Of a stretch of 6,752 nucleotides of DNA, positions 1 through 5,465 are shown piece by piece. How positions within the stretch are numbered: the stretch's first letter is position 1; the number at the start of each line of letters is the position of its first letter. This DNA is from Actinomycetota bacterium (GTDB taxonomy: Bacteria > Actinomycetota > Humimicrobiia > Humimicrobiales > Humimicrobiaceae). A program made the translations under genes and the position numbers. The notes beneath the pieces were generated by a model. That model was given only the letters and a program-made list of their open reading frames with translations, was not told the DNA's origin and made no database searches. The stretch is from positions 1 to 6,752 of the forward strand of contig JAFGMJ010000275.1 of the NCBI GenBank assembly GCA_016927635.1, given 5' to 3'.

Positions 1-314
1 ATTTTTATTTTATAACTGATGACTGGCCCGCTGAAAACCTTTTTACTTTCATGGCGCCTTTTCTTGAAGGTCTGGGATTTAAGCCTCCAACCAGATCAAT
101 ACCCTATCCGCTGGCATATTTTATGGCATTAATAAATGAAAAATTTAACCCCTCTTCAAACTTCAACAGATTTTCAGTGATACAGACATGCGTGGACCAT
201 ACATTCAAGAGTATCAGGGCTGAAAAAGATCTTGGCTACAGGTCCATAGTTTCAAAAGAAGTAGCTTTCAGTAAAACACTTGAATGGTTCAAAAAAAACA
301 TATATAAAATATGA
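1..314 (+). CDS. NAD-dependent epimerase / 3-beta-HSD-family dehydrogenase, C-terminal fragment
   Basis: The reading frame (codons starting at position 3) is open from the window edge to the TGA at 312-314, so this is the 3' end of a gene that begins upstream. The Met at 51 lies inside the protein and is not a start. The visible part, about 103 residues, opens with YFITDDWPAENLFTFM, then RSIPYPLAYFMA, and closes with a KDLGYRSIVS...TLEWFKK pattern. This matches the C-terminal substrate-binding part of the 3-beta-hydroxysteroid dehydrogenase / sugar-nucleotide epimerase branch of extended short-chain dehydrogenases, where 'YFITDDEP', 'IPYWLAY' and 'KKELGYKP...GLxRTxEWF' are typical. The Rossmann fold and YxxxK catalytic site would lie outside the window, so the substrate cannot be inferred. 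It is probably a cytosolic NAD(P)-dependent oxidoreductase or epimerase. A likely promoter follows its stop, so it appears to end its own transcription unit. Confidence 0.75.
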   Translation, partial: FYFITDDWPAENLFTFMAPFLEGLGFKPPTRSIPYPLAYFMALINEKFNPSSNFNRFSVIQTCVDHTFKSIRAEKDLGYRSIVSKEVAFSKTLEWFKKNIYKI

Positions 315-317
315 AGT

Positions 318-345
318 TTGATTTCCAGCCATTAATCTTTATAAT
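318..345 (+). promoter_or_regulatory. Likely sigma-A-type promoter for the DUF3048 lipoprotein gene
   Basis: TTGATT (318-323) and a perfect TATAAT (340-345) are separated by 16 bp in the short gap after the upstream gene. Transcription would start near 352, giving a leader of about 40 nt before the chosen start at 393. AT-rich DNA makes chance -10 boxes common, so the support is the paired boxes and the location. Confidence 0.5.
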
Positions 346-376
346 ATTACAAATTTATCATAATAATATTTTACTG

Positions 377-383
377 AAGGGGG
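377..383 (+). promoter_or_regulatory. Ribosome binding site that decides the DUF3048 start
   Basis: AAGGGGG is a strong Shine-Dalgarno match. It directly abuts the in-frame TTG at 384, which leaves no spacer, but lies 9 nt before the in-frame TTG at 393. The second TTG is therefore the more credible start. Confidence 0.7.
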
Positions 384-392
384 TTGATTTAT

Positions 393-1601
393 TTGAAATC
401 CAAAACAACAATAAAAGGCCGGGCCGCTTCCCAGAGCTTTAAACCTGCTGTTATTTTTTCATCATTATTTATGATTTGCCTTATCCTTATTTCGGGACTA
501 TGTGGTTGTAAACCAGGCCAGACAGACATTTCTGCTGCAGAAACTGCTGCCACAGCTTCTGAGACCACTGCTGCAGCAGCAGAAACAACTTCAGAAGCTG
601 CAGAGACTGCTACAGCTGAGACAACTTCTGAGGAAACTGCTGAAGAAACCACTGTACAAGAGGCCGAGGATAAAATCAGTGAGAATATAAATAAGTTCAG
701 CGGGCTTGAACTAACCGCGGGGATAAATAATTACAGGCCGATTGCAATAATGGTACAGAATAATCCCAAGGCCAGGCCGCACTCAGGGCTTATTTATGCT
801 GATATAGTATTTGAACTTGTTGCTGAGGGTGGTGTTACAAGATTTGTAACTGTTTATTCATCATATGACCCTGAAATAATAGGCCCCGTAAGGAGCGCCA
901 GGATATATTTTGCTGAAATAGCAAGAAGTCTTGACCCGATTTATACTTTCTGGGGCTCATATCCCCAGGCATATGATGCAATTAAAAACATGGATATGGA
1001 CGTGCTTGACGCTAACAGCACGGCATATGTGAACTACACCTCAGCTGGCTGGAGGGAGCCAACAAGAAACACCGCACTTGAGCATACTGCATTTATAAAC
1101 ACTGCAGGCATCAGGAAAGATGCGCAAAAATACGGTTACTCGCTTGAGGGCGGACAGTCACCCCTGCAATTTAAGCTTGACGCTCCGGAACAGGAAAGGG
1201 GAAATATTGACGAGATAACCGTGGATTTCTCAAGCGAATCATATGTAGCGGGTTTTTCCTACGATAAAGAAAGCAATAAGTATATGAAATCACTTGCCGG
1301 GCAGCCCCATTCTGATTTTGAAACAGGGCAGCAGATAGCTTTAAATAACGTGATTGTAATGCTAACAGACATAGATGGTCCAATAGACCAGTATGGACAT
1401 ATGCAAGTCAGGACCACAGGCACTTCTCAGCAGGGAGAGGCATATTTTTTTATGGATGGAAATGTTGTAGAAGGTACCTGGGAAAGAGCATCTTTATCGG
1501 ATCCTTTTGTATATAAAGACTTAGACGGCAATCAGATGCTTTTTAACAGGGGATCCACATGGATATGCATAATTCAGAGCATAAACAGGCTTACTTACTG
1601 A
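393..1601 (+). CDS. DUF3048 (YerB-like) secreted lipoprotein
   Basis: This 402-residue protein is probably exported and lipid-anchored on the outer face of the membrane. The N-terminus has basic residues (MKSK...KGR), a hydrophobic stretch (about residues 20-36) and a lipobox, LCGC, with the acylated Cys at residue 39. Residues about 45-92 are an Ala/Thr/Glu/Ser-rich low-complexity linker (ETTSEAAETATAETTSEE type), probably a flexible, acidic spacer. From about residue 113 the DUF3048 domain begins (NYRPIAIMVQNN, ARPHSGL..AD, ELVAEGGVTRF, then GPVRSAR). The C-terminal subdomain includes NNVIVMLTDI and ends near FNRGSTWI. Length is normal for the family, so the gene looks complete. The molecular function of DUF3048 proteins is not established; B. 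subtilis YerB is the named relative. I chose TTG 393 over TTG 384 because of ribosome binding site spacing; the difference is three residues. The gene seems to be a single-gene unit with its own promoter. Confidence 0.9.
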   Translation: MKSKTTIKGRAASQSFKPAVIFSSLFMICLILISGLCGCKPGQTDISAAETAATASETTAAAAETTSEAAETATAETTSEETAEETTVQEAEDKISENINKFSGLELTAGINNYRPIAIMVQNNPKARPHSGLIYADIVFELVAEGGVTRFVTVYSSYDPEIIGPVRSARIYFAEIARSLDPIYTFWGSYPQAYDAIKNMDMDVLDANSTAYVNYTSAGWREPTRNTALEHTAFINTAGIRKDAQKYGYSLEGGQSPLQFKLDAPEQERGNIDEITVDFSSESYVAGFSYDKESNKYMKSLAGQPHSDFETGQQIALNNVIVMLTDIDGPIDQYGHMQVRTTGTSQQGEAYFFMDGNVVEGTWERASLSDPFVYKDLDGNQMLFNRGSTWICIIQSINRLTY

Positions 1602-1627
1602 TATTTAATTTTTTTGTTTTAATTGAT

Positions 1628-1633
1628 TATAAT
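1628..1633 (+). promoter_or_regulatory. Possible -10 box upstream of the murI-rph-rdgB run
   Basis: A perfect TATAAT lies in the 127-bp gap before murI, but no good -35 box sits 16-18 bp upstream (TTTAAT at about 1604 is the best). The gap is very AT-rich, so this is a weak call. A promoter somewhere in 1602-1728 is expected because the spacing differs from that inside the run. I saw no GC-rich hairpin terminator in this gap. Confidence 0.25.
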
Positions 1634-1728
1634 ATTAAACCAGTGTTTGATACTATTAACTTTGTTTGAGCTGAATTTAAAAAATTGGAAAATCTTAATT
1701 TATAAAATTCAATACAGAAAGTCTGAGT

Positions 1729-2532
1729 TTGGATAAAAGACCAATTGGTATTTTTGATTCCGGTGTAGGGGGGCTAACAGTCTTAAGAGAGATAATGGAA
1801 AAAGTCCCCGATGAGGACCTTTTTTATTTTGGTGATACTGCCAGATTTCCTTACGGTACAAAAAATTTAACTGAAGTAAAAAGTTTTGCTTTTAAAATAG
1901 CAGACTTTTTATGCAGCAGGGATATAAAACTTTTAGTTGTTGCCTGTAACACTGCATCTGCAGCCGCACTTGATGACTTAAAAAAATATGTCAGCATACC
2001 GGTTATAGGAGTGATTGAACCGGGAGCAAAAGCTGCTGCAACGGCTACAATGAATAAAAAAATAGGTGTTATTGCAACTGAAGGAACAGTAAGAAGCAGA
2101 GCTTATGAAACAGCTTTAAAAAAACAAAGCAGCAATCTGGAAGTTTTTTCAAAAGCGGCAACGCTTCTTGTTGACTATATTGAAAGGGGCGGTATTTCTG
2201 ACAGTATGCTTAAAAAAGCAATAATATCATACATAGAGCCTCTTGTTTTACTGGGTATAGATGTTTTAATTCTTGGTTGCACCCATTTTCCCCTTATTGA
2301 GAGCCGGATAATTAAATGTTACCAGGATGCATTCAAGGTAATCAGTTCTGCTGAGGAGACTGCCAAAGAGGTCCGAAGAGTCCTTGTAAAATCAGGCATT
2401 GAAAATGACAGTGAAAGGGACTCTTTAAAAGTATTTTTTGAAACAGGCCCAGAAAGCAATTTTATGGAAATAGGGCAGCGCTTTCTGGGAGGACATATTA
2501 AAGAAGTAATAAAGGTGGACCTGGGGATTTGA
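1729..2532 (+). CDS. murI: Glutamate racemase
   Basis: This cytosolic, cofactor-independent enzyme converts L-glutamate to D-glutamate for peptidoglycan stem peptides. The 267-residue length is normal for the family. Visible motifs are the N-terminal GIFDSGVGGLTV (residues 7-18, Asp10 and Ser11), FGDTARFPYGTK (34-45), VVACNTASA with the first catalytic Cys73, VIEPGAKAA (95-103), TEGTVRSRAYE (117-127) and LGCTHFPLI with the second catalytic Cys184. All expected catalytic elements are present. One segment differs: where family members usually read ACPLFVPLVEEG, this protein reads AATLLVDYIERG (about 143-154), losing a conserved Cys and Pro. The start is TTG at 1729; no strong Shine-Dalgarno is visible, but the protein aligns with the family from its first residues. 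It leads a three-gene run with rph 38 bp downstream. Confidence 0.95.
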   Translation: MDKRPIGIFDSGVGGLTVLREIMEKVPDEDLFYFGDTARFPYGTKNLTEVKSFAFKIADFLCSRDIKLLVVACNTASAAALDDLKKYVSIPVIGVIEPGAKAAATATMNKKIGVIATEGTVRSRAYETALKKQSSNLEVFSKAATLLVDYIERGGISDSMLKKAIISYIEPLVLLGIDVLILGCTHFPLIESRIIKCYQDAFKVISSAEETAKEVRRVLVKSGIENDSERDSLKVFFETGPESNFMEIGQRFLGGHIKEVIKVDLGI

Positions 2533-2548
2533 TTCAGGTGTGCCTGAA
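2533..2548 (+). other. Perfect short hairpin between murI and rph
   Basis: TTCAGG-TGTG-CCTGAA forms a perfect 6-bp stem with a 4-nt loop beginning at the base right after the murI stop. No T-run follows, so it does not look like an intrinsic terminator. It ends 8 nt before the rph ribosome binding site (AGGTGG, 2557-2562). It could be an mRNA processing or stability element, or chance; the function is unknown. Confidence 0.4.
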
Positions 2549-2556
2549 AGCGACAC

Positions 2557-2562
2557 AGGTGG
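2557..2562 (+). promoter_or_regulatory. Ribosome binding site of rph
   Basis: AGGTGG lies 8 nt before ATG 2571, good Shine-Dalgarno spacing, and fixes the start of the RNase PH gene. Confidence 0.65.
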
Positions 2563-2570
2563 TATAAAAA

Positions 2571-3302
2571 ATGGAATCATCAAATTTAAGAATCGATAAA
2601 AGAAAAAATGATGAGCTCAGGCAAATAAAGATTGAACGCAATTACATTTCCCATGCCGAGGGCTCAGTTTTTATAGAAATGGGAAAAACCCGTGTTATCT
2701 GCACTGCTACTGTAGAAGACAAGGTCCCGCCATTTTTAAAAGGAAAAGGCCAGGGATGGATAACAGCCGAATATGATATGCTTCCGCGTTCTGCACCGCA
2801 GAGAATAATAAGGCCTCAGACAACGGGTAAAATAAGCGGCAGGTTCCATGAGATACAGAGGCTTATTGGAAGATCTTTAAGGGCTGTAATAGATTTATCA
2901 GCAATAGGCGAGAGAACCGTCTGGATAGACTGTGATGTAATAGAAGCTGACGGAGGTACAAGGACAGCATCTATAAATGGCAGTTTTATTGCGCTTTATG
3001 ACTGCATGAGCAGCCTGGTGAGCCAGCGCAAAATCCCTGGAATGCCCATTGGAAATTTCCTTTCAGCTATAAGTGTTGGAATTGTCAATGACCAGGTAAT
3101 GGCAGACCTTTGTTTTATTGAAGACAGCAATGCGCAGGTGGATATGAATGTCGTTATGGACTCATCTGATAATTTCATAGAAATACAGGCAAGCGCAGAA
3201 GGCGGCACATTTAGCAGAGAACAATTTAACCAGATGATGGACATATCCAGGAAGGTTTTGCGCGAGATTATGGATATTGAAAAGAAAATAATAATGGGTT
3301 GA
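2571..3302 (+). CDS. rph: Ribonuclease PH
   Basis: RNase PH is a phosphate-dependent 3'-5' exoribonuclease that trims tRNA precursors and acts as a hexameric ring in the cytosol. The 243-residue protein covers the full family length. Visible motifs: NDELRQIKIE (13-22), EGSVFIEMGKTRVICTA (30-46), VPPFLKGKGQGWITAEY (52-68), MLPRSAPQR (70-78), GKISGR..EIQRLIGRSLR (86-104), IDCDVIEADGGTRTASI (119-135; the phosphate-site Thr130-Arg131 is kept), and ED.NAQVDMNVVM with the conserved acidic pair Asp185 and Asp191. Several usually fixed positions differ: family DGR..DELRP reads DKRKNDELRQ, RE before GK reads RP, and GRTMEI reads GRFHEI (residues 90-95). Arg91, the substrate-binding arginine, is retained. 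The start is ATG with a good AGGTGG site. The stop TGA touches the next possible ATG, consistent with translational coupling to the rdgB-type gene. Confidence 0.95.
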   Translation: MESSNLRIDKRKNDELRQIKIERNYISHAEGSVFIEMGKTRVICTATVEDKVPPFLKGKGQGWITAEYDMLPRSAPQRIIRPQTTGKISGRFHEIQRLIGRSLRAVIDLSAIGERTVWIDCDVIEADGGTRTASINGSFIALYDCMSSLVSQRKIPGMPIGNFLSAISVGIVNDQVMADLCFIEDSNAQVDMNVVMDSSDNFIEIQASAEGGTFSREQFNQMMDISRKVLREIMDIEKKIIMG

Positions 3303-3338
3303 ATGGTAGATTATTTTTTTAATAATGTTAAAAGAAAA

Positions 3339-3950
3339 ATGAATATAGTAATTGCAACTAAAAACAAAGGTAAAATTAAAGAGATAAAAGATTTTTTTAA
3401 ACAGGAAAATATTTTGCCAGGAATTAAGCTTTTAACAAGCATTGATTTTAAAGATATGCCTGATATAGAAGAAGGAAGCAGCAGTTTTTTTAAGAATGCA
3501 AAGCTTAAGGCGCAGAAGACCGCTGAGTTCACAGGATGTATAGCTATTGCAGATGACTCAGGACTGACTGTTGGTACCCTAAACGGAGCCCCCGGTGTCA
3601 TTTCTTCAAGATATGCAGGTTTTAATGCCAGCGACAGCGATAACAGGAAAAAACTTCTTGAAGAATTAAAACTATATAATGAACCTCAAAAAAGGTCGGC
3701 AGCATTTGTCTGCAAAATGGTCTTATGGGATCCGCAAGCCGGTATGCTCAAGCACACCAGTGGAATTTGCAGGGGCAGCATAGGTTTTATTGAAAAGGGG
3801 ACAAACGGATTTGGTTATGACTCTATATTTATACCCGAAGGCAGAAGTCAGACAATGGCCGAGATTTCTGATATTGAAAAAAATATGATAAGCCACAGGG
3901 GCAAAGCTTTAAAGAAGATGTCTGATTATATTAAGAAGACGTTTTGTTGA
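3339..3950 (+). CDS. rdgB: XTP/dITP diphosphatase (RdgB/HAM1 family)
   Basis: This cytosolic house-cleaning enzyme hydrolyses non-canonical purine nucleotides (dITP, XTP, ITP) to monophosphates and pyrophosphate. The 203-residue protein is normal for the family. Motifs: MNIVIATKNKGKIKEI at the N-terminus, EEGSSSFFKNAKLKA (44-58), ADDSGL with the catalytic Asp pair 72-73, GAPGVISSRYAG (83-94), GFGYDSIFIPEG (157-168) and the C-terminal EKNMISHRGKAL (180-191). An in-frame ATG at 3303, immediately after the rph stop, would add 12 residues (MVDYFFNNVKRK). I prefer ATG 3339 because family members start at this first beta strand, but neither start has a clear Shine-Dalgarno and the TGA-ATG junction could support coupling. 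Family VDALGG reads VGTLNG here, a minor change. It is the last gene of the murI-rph-rdgB run; its stop overlaps a likely tRNA promoter. Confidence 0.93.
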   Translation: MNIVIATKNKGKIKEIKDFFKQENILPGIKLLTSIDFKDMPDIEEGSSSFFKNAKLKAQKTAEFTGCIAIADDSGLTVGTLNGAPGVISSRYAGFNASDSDNRKKLLEELKLYNEPQKRSAAFVCKMVLWDPQAGMLKHTSGICRGSIGFIEKGTNGFGYDSIFIPEGRSQTMAEISDIEKNMISHRGKALKKMSDYIKKTFC

Positions 3951-3974
3951 AAATTCTAAAATATATGGTAATAT
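3947..3974 (+). promoter_or_regulatory. Likely promoter of tRNA-Pro
   Basis: TTGAAA (3947-3952) and TAATAT (3969-3974) are 16 bp apart, and TG at 3966-3967 gives an extended -10 form. The predicted start near 3981 leaves a short leader before the tRNA at 3997. The -35 box overlaps the rdgB stop codon. Confidence 0.5.
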
Positions 3975-3996
3975 ACACAATGCATTAAATCAGATG

Positions 3997-4075
3997 CGGG
4001 GTGTAGCGCAGTTTGGCTTAGCGCGCCTGCTTTGGGAGCAGGAGGTCGGAGGTTCAAATCCTCTCACCCCGACCA
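3997..4075 (+). tRNA. tRNA-Pro (anticodon UGG)
   Basis: The acceptor stem CGGGGTG (3997-4003) pairs perfectly with CACCCCG (4065-4071), followed by discriminator A and an encoded CCA (4073-4075). The D arm is GCGC...GCGC. The anticodon stem CCTGC/GCAGG (4026-4030 / 4038-4042) holds loop TTTGGGA, giving anticodon TGG at 4033-4035 with G37, as is usual for proline tRNAs. The T arm is GGAGG-TTCAAAT-CCTCT (the first pair is a G-U wobble). It reads CCA and probably other CCN codons. No clear terminator hairpin follows. Confidence 0.97.
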
Positions 4076-4150
4076 TAATGTTTTGCTGCATAAAAAGATA
4101 TTGTATTCTTTATTATTAATGTATTTTAAATAAACTAATTTTCTTATTTC

Positions 4151-4159
4151 TGATATAAT
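4151..4159 (+). promoter_or_regulatory. Likely extended -10 promoter of tRNA-Gly (and possibly the genes after it)
   Basis: TGATATAAT is a perfect extended -10 (TGn plus TATAAT at 4154-4159). It sits 18 bp before the tRNA-Gly 5' end, which is the right distance for a short leader. The -35 region is poor (TAAACT at about 4131), typical for extended -10 promoters. Confidence 0.55.
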
Positions 4160-4177
4160 TAATTCTTCAAATAACGA

Positions 4178-4254
4178 GCGGGAATAGCTCAGCTGGCTAG
4201 AGCATCAGCCTTCCAAGTTGAGGGTCGCGGGTTCGAATCCCGTTTCCCGCTCCA
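4178..4254 (+). tRNA. tRNA-Gly (anticodon UCC)
   Basis: The acceptor stem GCGGGAA (4178-4184) pairs perfectly with TTCCCGC (4244-4250), followed by discriminator T and encoded CCA (4252-4254). The anticodon stem is TCAGC/GTTGA with one G-U pair, and loop CTTCCAA gives anticodon TCC, reading GGA and GGG. The T arm is CGCGGGTTCGAATCCCG. The sequence closely resembles standard bacterial tRNA-Gly. An open frame running from a TTG inside this tRNA into the next gene is not the true gene start. Confidence 0.97.
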
Positions 4255-4276
4255 GTTCTTATAACAATAAAAACCT

Positions 4277-4281
4277 GGAAG
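4277..4281 (+). promoter_or_regulatory. Ribosome binding site of the alcohol dehydrogenase gene
   Basis: GGAAG lies 5 nt before ATG 4287 and supports this start over the upstream in-frame TTG at 4218, which falls within tRNA-Gly. Confidence 0.55.
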
Positions 4282-4286
4282 TAAAA

Positions 4287-5453
4287 ATGAAAGATTTTGA
4301 ATTTTGTATTCCTACCAAAATAGTTTTTGGAAAGGACAGGATACGCGAGATAGGTGCTTTTGCAAAAAAATACGGCAAAAAATTATTGCTGGTTTATGGC
4401 CAGAGCAGCATTAAGAAAAACGGCGTATACGATAAAGTGGTAAAGTCTTTAGATGCTGCCGGGCTCAAATACACTGAATTTTCCGGTGTGAAGTCAAATC
4501 CTGTTTTGTCTCATGTAAACAAAGGTATAGAAATAGCAAAAAAAGAAAATGTGGACTTTGTTCTTGCCGTCGGTGGTGGAAGCGCAATTGATGAAGCAAA
4601 GGCAATAGCTTCAGGCTTATGCTATGACGGCAACGTATGGGACTTTTATAATGGTAAAAAAACGATAGAAGAAACCTTACCCATACTTACAATACCAACA
4701 TTGCCTGCAGCTGCATCTGAGATGAACGGGGGCAGCGTAATTACAAATGAGCAAACCAGGCAGAAATTTGGCATAATAGACGATCATCTTTTCCCTGCGG
4801 TATCAATACTTGACCCTTTGGTAACTTTCAGCGTTCCCCTTGACTATACTGCTTACGGCGCTGTAGACGCAATATCACATCTTACAGAAGGTTATTTTAC
4901 GCATGACGATAACTGGGTGCCAATACAGGACAGATATGTGGAAGGCCTGGTCAGGACAATAATTGAAAGCACAGATATTGTATTAAAAAATCCACATGAC
5001 TACGATGGCAGGTCCACGCTTATGTGGGCGGCATCACTTGCATGGAATGGTATGTCTGTCGCAGGCGTAAGCGGGGCAGCTGTTCCGAATCATATGTTTG
5101 CTCATGTTCTTGGAGCATTTTATGACATAGCTCACGGGGCCGCTCTTTCAATAATAATCCCTGCATGGATGCAATATGTATATAAAAATAATTTAGAAAG
5201 GTTTGCCGGTTTTGCCAAAGAAGTATTTAAAATATCAGGCGGCCAGCTCCAGGATGATGCTTTGGAAGGCATAGAACGATTAAAAGGATGGTTTAAAAAA
5301 ATCGGAGCGCCCGTATCTTTTAAAGATGCAGGTATACCTGAGAATGAAATTGATCAACTTTCAAAAAGTGCTCTTGAGCTTGCGGGATTATGGAAAATTA
5401 AGGGTTATACAATTGAAACAATACGTGATATTTATAAATTATGCGCCAAGTAG
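4287..5453 (+). CDS. Iron-containing alcohol dehydrogenase, butanol dehydrogenase-like
   Basis: This cytosolic group III metal-dependent dehydrogenase probably reduces short-chain aldehydes to alcohols with NAD(P)H. The 388 residues match the BdhA/YqhD size. Visible features: an N-terminal FEFCIPTKIVFGKDRI strand, AVGGGSAIDEAKAIA (94-108) binding the dinucleotide pyrophosphate, and TLPAAASEMNGGSVITN (138-154). The metal ligands appear complete: Asp194 and His198 in AVDAISHLTE, His269 in PNHMFAH and His283 in DIAHG. The 14-residue spacing of the last two matches YqhD (His267/His281), and the overall wording is nearest the butanol dehydrogenase branch. Cofactor choice (NADH or NADPH), natural substrate and metal (Fe or Zn) cannot be read from sequence. 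The start at ATG 4287 has GGAAG 5 nt upstream. The gene begins 32 bp after tRNA-Gly and ends 12 bp before the butyrate kinase gene, so the two enzyme genes very likely share an mRNA. Confidence 0.92.
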   Translation: MKDFEFCIPTKIVFGKDRIREIGAFAKKYGKKLLLVYGQSSIKKNGVYDKVVKSLDAAGLKYTEFSGVKSNPVLSHVNKGIEIAKKENVDFVLAVGGGSAIDEAKAIASGLCYDGNVWDFYNGKKTIEETLPILTIPTLPAAASEMNGGSVITNEQTRQKFGIIDDHLFPAVSILDPLVTFSVPLDYTAYGAVDAISHLTEGYFTHDDNWVPIQDRYVEGLVRTIIESTDIVLKNPHDYDGRSTLMWAASLAWNGMSVAGVSGAAVPNHMFAHVLGAFYDIAHGAALSIIIPAWMQYVYKNNLERFAGFAKEVFKISGGQLQDDALEGIERLKGWFKKIGAPVSFKDAGIPENEIDQLSKSALELAGLWKIKGYTIETIRDIYKLCAK

Positions 5454-5459
5454 AAAGGA
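5454..5459 (+). promoter_or_regulatory. Ribosome binding site of the butyrate kinase gene
   Basis: AAAGGA starts right after the dehydrogenase stop codon and sits 6 nt before TTG 5466. It fills most of the 12-bp gap and supports the TTG start. Confidence 0.7.
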
Positions 5460-5465
5460 AAAAAA

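Noticed and set aside
389..690. Two open frames (minus strand 389-652 and plus strand 502-690) over the lipoprotein gene
   Set aside because: They are products of the repetitive Ala/Thr/Glu coding sequence, with low-complexity Ala/Val/Ser or Gln/Leu/Arg translations; the DUF3048 frame explains the region.
4076..4150. A terminator or small gene between the two tRNA genes
   Set aside because: Only a weak A-T stem with a bulge (AAAGATA ... TATTCTTT) is present, with no ribosome binding site or credible open frame.
4218..4286. An in-frame TTG extension of the alcohol dehydrogenase reaching into tRNA-Gly
   Set aside because: The extra 23 residues would be translated from tRNA sequence. ATG 4287 has a Shine-Dalgarno and matches the family N-terminus.
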